From Bacteroidota bacterium (GTDB taxonomy: Bacteria > Bacteroidota > Bacteroidia > B-17B0 > Aurantibacillaceae): a stretch of 64,000 bases of DNA. The stretch covers positions 1 to 64,000 of the forward strand of contig JAFDXR010000003.1 in NCBI GenBank assembly GCA_018267825.1, read 5' to 3'. The notes beneath the pieces are model-generated. The model was given only the letters and a program-made list of their open reading frames with translations. It had not been told where the DNA came from and did not search any database. Position 1 is the first letter of the stretch; each line of letters starts with the position of its first letter. Positions 17,402 to 26,656 of the stretch are shown here, in pieces. A program made the position numbers and the translations under genes.

Positions 17402-17443
17402 TTTCTGTAACTTAGAGTAACCAAACTCTAAGTTCTCCGATCC

Positions 17444-18187
17444 GTGACTAAGTTTCCTTTAAAAGAGCTTTTACAGATTATATTATACCCCGCCTTGTTC
17501 CTACTGACTTGTTGGGGTATTTTCTTTTTGGATGAAGTATACCACCTGCAGGTTTCCGAATGGGGCATAAGTCCCAGAACCGTCAAGGGATTGAAAGGTA
17601 TTCTTTTTTCTCCGCTTATACATGGCAACCTGGATCATATACTCAGCAACAGCTTACCGGTGCTGATCCTCGGCAGCCTGATCTTCTATTTTTACAAACC
17701 GATTGCCTGGGCCAGCATCATCTGGATGTGGCTGATCAGCGGCTTATGGTTGTGGGTGGGCGGCAGAAACAATGAAGATGGGACCATGTATCATATTGGG
17801 GCGAGTTCCCTGATCTATGCTTTTGCCAGTTTCATTTTCTTCAGTGGTGTTTTCCGCAAACGCAAACAACTCATGGTGATTTCAGCACTCGTTATTTTGC
17901 TGTATGGCAGTATTACCTGGGCCATTTTTCCGTTTGACTTAAGCATCTCATGGGAAGGGCATCTGTCGGGACTTCTGGCAGGCCTGCTGGTAGCTTATAA
18001 TTACAGGAAAGAAGGCCCACAAGCGCAGCCCTTTGTGTGGGAAGAAGAAGACGATGATGATGATACCCCCATTGATTCAACAGATGATACCAGCCCGGAG
18101 CAGGAACAGTCTCCTCCGGCACTTGATCCTTTCACAATAACTTATACCTTCGTACCTAAACCACCGGAAAAAAAGGATGAATTATAA
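17444..18187 (+). CDS. Rhomboid family intramembrane serine protease
   Basis: Membrane-embedded serine protease of 247 residues with about six hydrophobic segments. The catalytic motif GASS gives nucleophile Ser121 in YHIGASSLIYA; the catalytic His173 lies in SWEGHLSGLLAG. The L1-region block LIHGNLDHILSNS is also conserved. A highly acidic cytoplasmic tail (EEEDDDDD around residues 203-210) follows. The start is GTG at 17444. The stop overlaps the next gene by 11 bp, so coupling with the Rieske protein gene is likely. Substrates unknown. Confidence 0.9.
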   Translation: MTKFPLKELLQIILYPALFLLTCWGIFFLDEVYHLQVSEWGISPRTVKGLKGILFSPLIHGNLDHILSNSLPVLILGSLIFYFYKPIAWASIIWMWLISGLWLWVGGRNNEDGTMYHIGASSLIYAFASFIFFSGVFRKRKQLMVISALVILLYGSITWAIFPFDLSISWEGHLSGLLAGLLVAYNYRKEGPQAQPFVWEEEDDDDDTPIDSTDDTSPEQEQSPPALDPFTITYTFVPKPPEKKDEL

Positions 18188-18524
18188 ATGGCAGAAAATA
18201 TGTGAATCGGCCACTGAGCTCGAAAATCTGTTTCTGCTTTCGAAGATTCAAACCATGCAGGTGTTCGGCACCAGGGTTTGCGTGGTCAAAACCGCTGAAG
18301 GGGTTTATGCTTTCCGCGACAAATGCCCTCATAACGGGGCAGCCTTGAGTATGGGATTTTTCAATGAGAAAGAAGAAATTGTATGCCCACTGCACCGCTA
18401 TCCTTTTGATGTGAAAACCGGGAAAGCTACAGCTGGCATGGCATTATGCCTGGATACGTTTCCACTGAAAATACAGGATGACGGTGTGTTTGTAGGTATG
18501 AAAAAAAGCTGGTGGGAATCCTGA
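18177..18524 (+). CDS. Rieske [2Fe-2S] ferredoxin-like protein
   Basis: A small stand-alone Rieske protein of 115 residues. The cluster ligands are complete: Cys50-x-His52 in DKCPHNGAAL and Cys70-x2-His73 in VCPLHRYPFD. No membrane anchor or signal peptide, so it resembles soluble NirD/BphF-type ferredoxins that feed oxygenases or reductases; no such partner lies nearby. Overlaps the rhomboid gene end and is followed 7 bp later by the glycosyltransferase gene, suggesting one transcript for three functionally unrelated proteins. Confidence 0.88.
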   Translation: MNYKWQKICESATELENLFLLSKIQTMQVFGTRVCVVKTAEGVYAFRDKCPHNGAALSMGFFNEKEEIVCPLHRYPFDVKTGKATAGMALCLDTFPLKIQDDGVFVGMKKSWWES

Positions 18525-18531
18525 ATGTAAA

Positions 18532-20379
18532 TTGACAACGACAACACACATAGAAACACGTTCTTTAGCCCGGATACTTTTCTGGCCAATAGCACTTGTG
18601 GTTTTTCTGATCATTTGTATCCGGTCGTATTGCGTGCCGATCCATCACGACGAGGCTGCTACTTTTTTCTTTTACATTCAAACGGGCGATTACCTCCCAT
18701 TCTTCTCACACATCGATGCCAATAATCATGTATTAAACAGCACACTCAGTTTTATCTGTTTCAAGCTATTCGGTGATTCTCTGTTTTCCCTGAGACTGCC
18801 CAATACCTTGTCATTCCTTATATTAGCCTGGGGAGTGTGGCGTATGCTGAAAGAGAGCCAAAACCCTTTAACGCAGTTTATTCTGCTCTCCGGTTTTCTC
18901 TTATCGTTTCATTTTCTCAGTTTTTTCAGTACCTGCCGGGGATATGGACTCTCTATGGCTCTGCTCCTGTTCTCGTTAAGTTATTTCTCTTCTTTTCTTT
19001 CATCGGCATCGTTGAAACACCTTGTGATTTGCCTTCTGGCATTCCAACTGGCCATCAGTGCCAATCTCATCCTGGTCATTGTCATGCTTCCGTTATTGCT
19101 CATACTGGGCGTGATCCATCTGGCAAAGCGCCAAATCAACTGGAAAATGATATTTGTACATGGTATCAACCTATTGCTTTTGTATTACTGGATTTCTTTT
19201 TCGCTTTTTCTTCAGGAGAATCATGCCTTGTATTATGGTGCCGGCGAAAGCTATTACAAAACCACTTACCTCTCGCTGAGCTACCTCCTGTCGGGCTATA
19301 AAAGCCAACTCATTGCTTATGCCGGAAGCGCGCTGCTCCTGGCTACGCTATGCCTCGCTGGATTTTCCATGCTGCGCACCAGGAAATCATTTCAAGAATG
19401 GATTGTATCGCGTACTGTCGTATTCAGCTATTTTATTACAGCACTGATTCTGGGCTTCTATCTGCTTAAAAAACTGGCCGGCGTCAATTATCCTGAGGAC
19501 CGCACCGGCCTCTTTCTGTATGTTTTCTTTATTCTTTTCCTGGCTTATACCCTTGAGCCATTCAGCGGCAAATGGAATAAGCCAGCCGGACTGTTGATTC
19601 TCTTGTTATTTTCAGGGCATTTTATCGGCTCTTTAAATTTCAGAAAACACTCACTTATAAATTACGAAAGTGTGCCTCAACGTTTTTATGATACGCTCGT
19701 CAGAGAACAAGCTGGACAAAAAACACCGATTACTATCGGTGGACACCGTATGCGGGAATTATTTTACGCCTATACCAATTACAGGAACAACGGCACTCTG
19801 AATCTTATGGATAGCCCTGATTTTCTGAACATGAATGCCGACTATGCAGTGGCGCGCCGTAACGAAGAAAAAGACTTTTCGCCATACTATGCCGTGATTG
19901 ATTCGGAACCGGATTGGAATTATGTATTACTGAAACGCAGGACTCCTGTTCGCCGTGTACTCCGCATGGATCTCCAACTTGACAAACACATGGAAGGTGA
20001 CGCAGAGTTTTGTGATTTGTTTATCAGAAAACAGGATACAATCATCCACAGTCAAAATCCCATACTTGCCGAGTTTGAATTTTCGGTGGTGAATAAGGAT
20101 GTACCCAACCGTTCGTGGATCGTGATGCAGATTGATACGGCACAGGATGCGCATTATTATTACAAGCGCATACCGCTCAACTGGCTGCACTATAAATGGG
20201 ACGAATCCAGGACATATACATACAGTCTGATCAGCGGACCACTTGATAAAAAATTGAGTACGATCGGTTTTTATATTTACAACCCAAACAGGCAACAGGT
20301 CGACATCCGTGTAAAACGACTCAGGCTCTATGAACTGGAAGGTGCAGGGGTGCAGAAAAAATCGGATGTACTTAACTAG
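18532..20379 (+). CDS. GT-C fold membrane glycosyltransferase (GT39/ArnT-like)
   Basis: Polytopic membrane protein of 615 residues with 10 or more predicted helices in the first 380 residues and a soluble C-terminal part. The first periplasmic loop carries IHHDEAATFFF, the acidic motif expected at the active site of lipid-linked-sugar-using GT-C enzymes such as ArnT and PMT. The C-terminal domain (about 390-615) is beta-rich and lacks a recognised motif. The start is TTG at 18532, 7 bp after the Rieske gene; no ATG is available near it. Donor and acceptor unknown. Confidence 0.78.
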   Translation: MTTTTHIETRSLARILFWPIALVVFLIICIRSYCVPIHHDEAATFFFYIQTGDYLPFFSHIDANNHVLNSTLSFICFKLFGDSLFSLRLPNTLSFLILAWGVWRMLKESQNPLTQFILLSGFLLSFHFLSFFSTCRGYGLSMALLLFSLSYFSSFLSSASLKHLVICLLAFQLAISANLILVIVMLPLLLILGVIHLAKRQINWKMIFVHGINLLLLYYWISFSLFLQENHALYYGAGESYYKTTYLSLSYLLSGYKSQLIAYAGSALLLATLCLAGFSMLRTRKSFQEWIVSRTVVFSYFITALILGFYLLKKLAGVNYPEDRTGLFLYVFFILFLAYTLEPFSGKWNKPAGLLILLLFSGHFIGSLNFRKHSLINYESVPQRFYDTLVREQAGQKTPITIGGHRMRELFYAYTNYRNNGTLNLMDSPDFLNMNADYAVARRNEEKDFSPYYAVIDSEPDWNYVLLKRRTPVRRVLRMDLQLDKHMEGDAEFCDLFIRKQDTIIHSQNPILAEFEFSVVNKDVPNRSWIVMQIDTAQDAHYYYKRIPLNWLHYKWDESRTYTYSLISGPLDKKLSTIGFYIYNPNRQQVDIRVKRLRLYELEGAGVQKKSDVLN

Positions 20380-20383
20380 TCCA

Positions 20384-21256
20384 TTAAAAATGCCAGAGGT
20401 CGCTTTCCCAGTTAAACATCGTATTCTTAATCTTGTCTGATTCGATCAAAGCATCAATCCCTTTTTCATACTCATTGATGTAACGGTCATATACATTCGA
20501 TTCTTTAATGATCCTGCTGGCATATTGATGCTTCCAGAATATATCGTCGAATGACCGGCGTTCCGAATCATTCTTCACATTATACACATCACTCGCGGCA
20601 AAATAGGGCCTGCACGACGGAAAATAAACCCAGAAAAGTTCTTTATATCCTTCTTTTTCTTCGTCGTACTGGTAGGCTGCCAGGCCTATGATCCGTGATT
20701 CAATGCAGGAACGTTGTTTATCAAAATACCAGTCTTCTTTGACCCTGTATTTCAGTACCTGGCGGTAAATGGACGTGGAGTCTGCGACGGGTGTTCGAAC
20801 CGGAATTTCATTCCCCTTTTCATCATAAATAAAGCCATCGATTGTATCTGTAACAACGAGCTTCTTACGGATAGCGCTCAGTTCATAAGGCATCAGGAAT
20901 TCCTCATCTGCAAAGGCCCTGATATCGCCATTCAGAATGTGTTTTGTCAGCACCTGAAAAAGGGATTCACGTCCCCGCACATTCTCCACCGGAAAATACA
21001 GGGGAAAGTTTTGTTTCTCACGCATATCGATTTCGCGCCATACACGCTTCTCCCAGGCCACGTCGGCCTCGCGAAGATACGGGTACTGAATAGGGCGCCT
21101 GCCTCCGATATTTTCTTTATCGTACACACCATCATGTGCATCCCGGTTGGCATTGTATACGCCATCCAGGTAAAGTCCGGCTTTGGCCGGCTCCTGGGCT
21201 ATGCTGTTGATCGACGTTGTCAACAATGCAAATAGAAAAAGGTGTAAGGGCTTCAT
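20384..21256 (-). CDS. T9SS ring protein GldN paralogue (GldO-like)
   Basis: A second GldN-family protein of 290 residues. It has a signal peptide ending SINSIAQ and closely follows the first GldN across its whole length. Shared blocks include READVAWEKRVWREIDMREK, LFQVLTKHIL, FWVYFPSCRPYF, NDSERRSFDDIFWK and the C-terminal DLWHF. GldN partners GldK in the periplasmic ring under the outer membrane; F. johnsoniae also has an adjacent, partly redundant paralogue GldO. Here the duplicate is separated from gldN by an OmpA-family gene. Convergent with the GT-C gene, 4 bp between stops. Confidence 0.9.
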   Translation of the reverse strand: MKPLHLFLFALLTTSINSIAQEPAKAGLYLDGVYNANRDAHDGVYDKENIGGRRPIQYPYLREADVAWEKRVWREIDMREKQNFPLYFPVENVRGRESLFQVLTKHILNGDIRAFADEEFLMPYELSAIRKKLVVTDTIDGFIYDEKGNEIPVRTPVADSTSIYRQVLKYRVKEDWYFDKQRSCIESRIIGLAAYQYDEEKEGYKELFWVYFPSCRPYFAASDVYNVKNDSERRSFDDIFWKHQYASRIIKESNVYDRYINEYEKGIDALIESDKIKNTMFNWESDLWHF

Positions 21257-21342
21257 GAGATTTGATTTGTGTAGTTTGTATTATAATGCTGCAACTATTA
21301 AATAGTCACATATATACAAGGCATCCACATTCTCAGAATTCT

Positions 21343-23193
21343 CTATTTTTTCAGGAATCGAAACTCCGTACGCCGATTGACGGCATGTTCACTATCACTG
21401 CAGGGTATGCCATCCACACAATGGTTGATAATGTATGATTCGCCTTTGCCAATCGCTTTCAAACGCAGCTTATCTATACCCTTTGCTACCAGGTAATCCA
21501 AAACAGCCTGAGCCCTTTTCTGAGACAGTATCTGATTATCCTCTTCAGTGCCTTGGGCATCGGTGTATGAAACGACATCAAGTTTCAGATCTTCATAAAG
21601 AAGCAGGTAATTGTATACTTTATCTAAAGTCTGTTTCGCCGCTGCATTTGGTTTATACTCATTCAACCCGTAGGCTATCTGTTGTATAACTGTGTTTTGT
21701 TTTGTGCCGGGCTGTAATTGCTTTAACTGAGTATCTATATCTGTTTCATCGTTGGTCAACACACTCATTTCAGGTTTCAATAGCTTGTACTCAAAGCTGT
21801 TTCCCATAGCTGTAAACCTGCCAATCTCAACACCCTGACGGGTTGCGAGGATCATGTTATCTACATTGTTCTGCTTCTTGACAGACAATATCACGTTTTC
21901 GGTGACGTTTCCGGTACTCATACTAAAATCTCCGTCTGCATTGCTTCTGGTATGCGCCACTGTATCATTGCTCACCGCATTTAAGAGAAACACATCTGCT
22001 CCGGCTATTACTCTCCGCTGCTTATTGTTATCACTCATGAGCTTACCGCTAATGCCTTTTTGTTTATGCCCTGAAATGCATGTCAGGGACAGCAACTCTT
22101 CGGGTGTTTTAGCACAACCACAGAGTGTACTGTCTTTATTATAAACAGCCACATAAGGAAAATCCGAGGGATCAATATTGCTATTTTTAAATGAACTTGC
22201 CTGAACACTTTTTGCATTTAGTCTGCTCCAATTCATAGCCGATTGATTGACCGGTTGCAGGTTTGAACCGAAACTCGCATATACAAAATAGTAGCGACCC
22301 GGGGCTCTAGCATGATCAGGGGCCAGGGACTGGCAGATTTTATATAGATTTTTCTCCGCAATACTCCCACTTCCGTTTGAGAAAAGGTAAAGCATGGTTC
22401 GCGCTGTATCACCGAGGATCAAAACATCCATACTATGAATTTTAGTATCCTTCATGGTGCCTCCGGTTTTCCACCACATATTTTTCAAGGGCAATTTATC
22501 GCAGGGGTTACGGTGCACAATTTTTGAATCCACAACCTTTGCCTTGTTCTCTTCTGTATTCTCCTTCCGGATTCCAGATGCTTTATCCTGTTTATCAGGT
22601 TTAGATATTGTTCCAAGGTCCAAACAGCTTAGTTTTTTAAGTGCTTCAACTGTTTTCGCAAATCCACATAACTTGCCTGTTTTGTCATAACAAACGGCGA
22701 GAGGCAGATCCTCGTCTTTTATCTTAAATAGTTTGAAGTCACTTTGAGCAATGCTTGGAACCCATACAATAGCTGCTCTCTCATTAGAAGAAAAAAGGGG
22801 GGCCGGATCCCTGGCAATATCTGCATATACAACATAATAAAGACCTTTATGCCCGATGGTATCATTCATCTTATCAAGCAGATGAGTCATTTCATCTCCT
22901 GCACTTAGCTTTTGTTTATCCGATATAGGTGGTCTAAAAAGGTAAATGACAATCCGGCCTTGTGAATTAAACGCATGTTCTTCGTAAACACCTTTATTGG
23001 TAAAACCGATGGTTTTGAGTGGCTGGTTTTCAGGTAAAAAAGAAGCCGGATCGCGCAGTTGACCCAGGCACTGAAGCGACGTCAATAAACATAAGTAAAT
23101 AAATACTCTAGTCAGGGAAATAAAAAAGCCCCGTTCAAATGAACAGGGCTTTTTAACAAATTGAATTATCTTTTTAGAAATGCCAGAGGTCAT
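21343..23193 (-). CDS. OmpA-family protein with duplicated N-terminal modules, inside the gld cluster
   Basis: About 616 residues. The C-terminal 120 residues are an OmpA peptidoglycan-binding domain, with DVVSYTDAQGTEEDNQILSQ, KRAQAVLDYLVAKGI and VNRRTEFRFLKK. Before it lie two similar modules of about 150 residues, each ending in a Tyr-Asx-Lys, LCG(F/C)AKT, E.L..L.C pattern, then a carboxypeptidase-regulatory-like segment (GADVFLLNAVSNDTVAHT). The signal peptide core is FIYLCLLTSLQCLGQ. The ATG at 23193 overlaps the gldN end by 20 bp; the frame continues upstream to 23244. Its N-terminal codons cross the gldN terminator hairpin. A T9SS-associated role, linking the machine to peptidoglycan as the OmpA-like PorE does elsewhere, is inference. 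Confidence 0.8.
   Translation of the reverse strand: MTSGISKKIIQFVKKPCSFERGFFISLTRVFIYLCLLTSLQCLGQLRDPASFLPENQPLKTIGFTNKGVYEEHAFNSQGRIVIYLFRPPISDKQKLSAGDEMTHLLDKMNDTIGHKGLYYVVYADIARDPAPLFSSNERAAIVWVPSIAQSDFKLFKIKDEDLPLAVCYDKTGKLCGFAKTVEALKKLSCLDLGTISKPDKQDKASGIRKENTEENKAKVVDSKIVHRNPCDKLPLKNMWWKTGGTMKDTKIHSMDVLILGDTARTMLYLFSNGSGSIAEKNLYKICQSLAPDHARAPGRYYFVYASFGSNLQPVNQSAMNWSRLNAKSVQASSFKNSNIDPSDFPYVAVYNKDSTLCGCAKTPEELLSLTCISGHKQKGISGKLMSDNNKQRRVIAGADVFLLNAVSNDTVAHTRSNADGDFSMSTGNVTENVILSVKKQNNVDNMILATRQGVEIGRFTAMGNSFEYKLLKPEMSVLTNDETDIDTQLKQLQPGTKQNTVIQQIAYGLNEYKPNAAAKQTLDKVYNYLLLYEDLKLDVVSYTDAQGTEEDNQILSQKRAQAVLDYLVAKGIDKLRLKAIGKGESYIINHCVDGIPCSDSEHAVNRRTEFRFLKK
23123..23154 (-). terminator. 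Hairpin terminator after gldN, overlapped by the OmpA-family gene
   Basis: An almost perfect stem of 14 positions (aaaaagccc-c-gttc with gaac-a-gggcttttt, one mismatch) and loop aaat, with T-runs on the minus strand. It lies about 20 bp after the gldN stop codon. It sits inside the first codons of the downstream OmpA-family gene, so it probably attenuates rather than stops transcription. Confidence 0.7.
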
Positions 23194-24022
23194 GTTCCCA
23201 CTTAAAGATATCGTTTTTAATACGATCCGATTCAAGCAGGGCATCTATACCACGAGAATACTCCTGAATAGACCGGTCATATACGTTGGTCTCTTTAGTG
23301 ACCGTACTGGCAAACTGTCGCTTCCAGAATATATCTTCAAATGTACGACGTTCGGAGTCGTTTTTCCAGTTGTATACCTCATGTTTGGCAAAGAAAGGAC
23401 GACAGGCCGGGAAATACACCCAAAACAGGTCTTTATATGCTTCCTTATCTTCAACATACTGACGGGCGCAAATACCCAGAATACGCACTTCCATTACCGA
23501 TTTCTGTTTGTCAAAAAACCAGTCTTCTTTCAGTCGGTAAGAAATTACTTCTCTGAAAATAGATGTGGAGTCACAATTCCAACGTGACGTAATGATCTCA
23601 TTACCCTGATCATCGAAGCTGGATTCTTTAATCGAGTCACATTTTTTCAGTTTGTCTTTGATCGCGGCACCTTCCAGTGGAACTAAGAATTCTTCGTCTG
23701 AAAATGCTTTGATCTGATCGAGCAGGATATATTTCGATAATAACTGGAACAAAGAAATACGGCCGTTTACGAGTTCAATCGGATAATACAGCTGATGATT
23801 TTGTTTCTCGCGCATATCGAGGTCACGCCATACGCGTTTCTCCCATGCCACATCCCCTTCGCGAAGGAATGTATAAGGGATCAATCGTCTGTTAACGGAA
23901 TTTTCTTTATCGTAAATTCCATCTCTGTAATCGCCGGGTTGGAAAACGCCGGGCTGCGACTTTAAGTTTATAGCGGCCATTAGTAGCACCGCACTAAACA
24001 TGATATGCTTTAGTTTGATCAT
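23174..24022 (-). CDS. gldN: T9SS periplasmic ring protein GldN
   Basis: Type IX secretion/gliding component of 282 residues. GldN/PorN forms the periplasmic ring with the lipoprotein GldK/PorK. A signal peptide (SAVLLMAAINLKSQ) precedes the mature domain. Family blocks are YTFLREGDVAWEKRVWRDLD, ELVNGRISLFQLLSKY, FWVYFPACRPFFAKHEVYN and NDSERRTFEDIFWKRQFA. It begins 1 bp after the gldM stop codon and is the last gene of gldKLMN, followed by a strong hairpin. A duplicate lies at 20384. Confidence 0.95.
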   Translation of the reverse strand: MIKLKHIMFSAVLLMAAINLKSQPGVFQPGDYRDGIYDKENSVNRRLIPYTFLREGDVAWEKRVWRDLDMREKQNHQLYYPIELVNGRISLFQLLSKYILLDQIKAFSDEEFLVPLEGAAIKDKLKKCDSIKESSFDDQGNEIITSRWNCDSTSIFREVISYRLKEDWFFDKQKSVMEVRILGICARQYVEDKEAYKDLFWVYFPACRPFFAKHEVYNWKNDSERRTFEDIFWKRQFASTVTKETNVYDRSIQEYSRGIDALLESDRIKNDIFKWEHDLWHF

Positions 24023-24023
24023 A

Positions 24024-25706
24024 TTATTTAACTTTTATAGAAGCTGTCGGTAAAGTACGGATTGAACCATCCGGAGCTTTTACTTTTACGTTCTCAAAAT
24101 AAGCTTTTCCTCCAGGGCCCAGGCCTGTTAATACGGCTTTGGCATCGGCTGGCATACTGGCTCCATTACAAACGAATTCTTTTAAGCTACCTTTTACGTT
24201 GGCCGTAAATACGAAACTTACTACAGGGAATTTAACGTCGAAGTCAAATCCAGGAAGATCAGCACCTACACCACCGATAGAAGCCAATTCAATTTTCTTG
24301 AATTCGATAATACCGTTAGCTGGTTTACCACCGATTTTAGCAACCGGATCAGGAATACGTTTTACACGGAATTTCTGAGGAGGTCCCTGTGGTTTAACAC
24401 CATCTTTTGTTTTAGCAGAAACGTTGATAGAACATTCACCTGCTGAAGTCACTTTTACGATGTATTTTCCACCACCTTTTGGAATTACAGAAGCACCACC
24501 ACCACTGATTGATACGTTAAGATCGGTAGGAGATACACCAGCTGCAGAAACAGCGATCGGGTTTTCAACACCGATATAGAACACGTTCATTTTTTCAGGA
24601 GCAACGGCTACTGCTGGTGCAGCTACCATGTAAGTTCCTTCAAAAGGATAATATTCGAAAGAGCCATCTGGTTTTTTAAACTTGATAACCCCACCGTATT
24701 TTTGCTCACCTTGTCCGCCGGTACCTATTTCGTATTTACCCATACCGGCCACGATTGGAACTTTGGTACCTGCAGCACCGCCTTTAGAAGCCGTTGCAGA
24801 GTCAACACCCAATAACACTTCCATATCATCGCCACCTAACTGTGAGGAAGATGCTGCGAGGAAGATATCAGCCTGGTATTGCTGACCAGCCTGGATATAA
24901 GATGAAGGTGCAATTACTTTAGCCGCGAGACGGTCAAATTTAATAGCTAATTTACCACTGGCACCTGAAAACACCTGAAGGATTTCAGCCTCCACGTTTT
25001 TAAGGTCAGCCTGCATTTTATTGAGGTTTGTTACAACAGCGGCTTCCGGTAAGTGGTAAAAATTCTCAGTTTCCCAGGTCATTTTAATACCATCTTCTTC
25101 TTCTCCGCTATCTGTTGGTTTAATAGAACCGATTTTCTTTTTCAAACCATCATAGTCAGCCTGTAATAAATGCTGCCCGTCGGTCTTCTGCATTTTATCA
25201 AGCATGCCGATCAGTTTATCATGCAAACCATTTAATTTATCTTTCAGTTCTTTTGCTGTCAGAGGACCAGATACAGGAGCGTTTGCTTCTGCCCCGATAA
25301 GCACGTGTGTTGGCATATCGTAGTTATCGATACTACCGGTTTTCTCCATGAATTTTAATCTCATGGTATCGGCTGATTTAGGGTTCTCCGGTTTTTCTGT
25401 TTCTTCGATTACTTTGAATTTAACTTCATCCAGGTATTTATAAACCTCATCAATTTCTTTCTGAGCTTCTACAGCTTTATCGAAATAAGGCTGAGCGGCT
25501 TTATTTCCATTGATGGTTGATTTAAAAGCTTCTGTGATTCGTTTATTATTCTCCTCGAGATTCTTTTTTGATTTCTCGATACTCTCATTCACGGATACAT
25601 ATCCGTGTAAGATTTGTTTTGATACGTTCATCGCCAGAAGTGCGGTAAGTACGAGGTACATCATACCGATCATCTTCTGCCTTGGGGTTTCTTTACCACC
25701 TGCCAT
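24024..25706 (-). CDS. gldM: T9SS motor/transenvelope protein GldM
   Basis: The 560-residue product has one N-terminal transmembrane helix (MIGMMYLVLTALLAMNVS) preceded by the conserved AGGKETPRQK cytoplasmic start. A long periplasmic part begins with a helical domain (residues 35-230) and continues with beta-rich Ig-like domains, as known for GldM/PorM. GldM forms, with GldL, the proton-driven motor of T9SS and reaches the GldKN ring. Longer than the F. johnsoniae protein (about 513), with glycine-rich linkers (GGQGEQKYGG). Operon position K-L-M-N. Confidence 0.96.
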   Translation of the reverse strand: MAGGKETPRQKMIGMMYLVLTALLAMNVSKQILHGYVSVNESIEKSKKNLEENNKRITEAFKSTINGNKAAQPYFDKAVEAQKEIDEVYKYLDEVKFKVIEETEKPENPKSADTMRLKFMEKTGSIDNYDMPTHVLIGAEANAPVSGPLTAKELKDKLNGLHDKLIGMLDKMQKTDGQHLLQADYDGLKKKIGSIKPTDSGEEEDGIKMTWETENFYHLPEAAVVTNLNKMQADLKNVEAEILQVFSGASGKLAIKFDRLAAKVIAPSSYIQAGQQYQADIFLAASSSQLGGDDMEVLLGVDSATASKGGAAGTKVPIVAGMGKYEIGTGGQGEQKYGGVIKFKKPDGSFEYYPFEGTYMVAAPAVAVAPEKMNVFYIGVENPIAVSAAGVSPTDLNVSISGGGASVIPKGGGKYIVKVTSAGECSINVSAKTKDGVKPQGPPQKFRVKRIPDPVAKIGGKPANGIIEFKKIELASIGGVGADLPGFDFDVKFPVVSFVFTANVKGSLKEFVCNGASMPADAKAVLTGLGPGGKAYFENVKVKAPDGSIRTLPTASIKVK

Positions 25707-25799
25707 TGTTACAAAATATTATTAGTGATTAATGGTTTAAATTTCCTGTAAAGCCCTTGTCATGCGAATGACAAAGGCTTTCAATAGAGTCTACAAAAA

Positions 25800-26597
25800 T
25801 TATTTGTTATAATTCATTGCACCTAACATGTTACCATAGATGGTATTCAGTGCAGTTAAATTATTTGATAAGTTAGACATTTCCTGACGGTACTTACGGG
25901 TATCTTCAACAGAATCGTGTAAGTTTTTCATCAGGTCAGCCAGACCATCATAGAATTTATTTGTAGCAGCCAAATGATCCTGTGAACCTTGTAATTGCAG
26001 TTCATAAGTTGCATTCAGGGCAGAGAGGTTTTTAGATACTTTATTTAAAGACTCACCAATAGAGTAGCCGGCATCGTTTGATTCAGCCAGGCTGGAAATT
26101 GAAGAGGCCGCTTTGCTATATGTATCAGCTAAAGTAGCAACATTTTTAGAAGCATTTTTTACACTGTCAACATATTCGTTTGTAGCTACACTGGCGTTAG
26201 TAATATCACCAATTTTAGAAGCACTTTCACTTAAAGAACGCATTCCGCTTCCTAAGCTTTCGATCAGTTCAGGACCGATTTTAGCTTCAGCTAACATATT
26301 GTCCAATTGATTTGATAAAGGTAAACCTGCGTTATGATCTTCTTCTTCATGATCATGTGCACCCATACCTGATAATTCAGGGTAAGCCAATGACCAGTCA
26401 TATTCTTCATGTGGAATATCGAGACCGAATAATACGAATAAGAGGGCTTCAGTACCAAGACCAGCAATAAGGGCCACAGATGCACCTGGCCAGTGCATGA
26501 TTTTAAATAAGGCTCCAACGATTACGATAGATGCACCAAAGCAAGATGCCAAGTGTAAGTACTTTTTAAAACCGGTAACTTTAGGTAATTTACTCAT
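25800..26597 (-). CDS. gldL: T9SS inner-membrane motor protein GldL
   Basis: The 265-residue product has two N-terminal transmembrane helices (about residues 14-32 and 37-60, including ALFKIMHWPGASVALIAGLG) with the family's characteristic MHWPG. A long cytoplasmic helical domain rich in Ser, Ala, Asn and Lys follows. GldL and GldM make the motor complex that powers secretion and gliding. It lies 59 bp after gldK and 93 bp before gldM. The gldK-gldL spacer is A/C-rich and unstructured. Confidence 0.96.
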   Translation of the reverse strand: MSKLPKVTGFKKYLHLASCFGASIVIVGALFKIMHWPGASVALIAGLGTEALLFVLFGLDIPHEEYDWSLAYPELSGMGAHDHEEEDHNAGLPLSNQLDNMLAEAKIGPELIESLGSGMRSLSESASKIGDITNASVATNEYVDSVKNASKNVATLADTYSKAASSISSLAESNDAGYSIGESLNKVSKNLSALNATYELQLQGSQDHLAATNKFYDGLADLMKNLHDSVEDTRKYRQEMSNLSNNLTALNTIYGNMLGAMNYNK

Positions 26598-26656
26598 AGC
26601 TTTTGTTTTTTGTTTAGTTAGTGTTTGTTTTTGTTGTGTTTGTGTGTTGTTTTCTA

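Noticed and set aside
17409-17434. Hairpin aacttagagt/actctaagtt after the aminotransferase as a terminator
   Set aside because: The stem is clear but no T-run follows and the rhomboid start is only 9 bp away, so I did not list it as a terminator.
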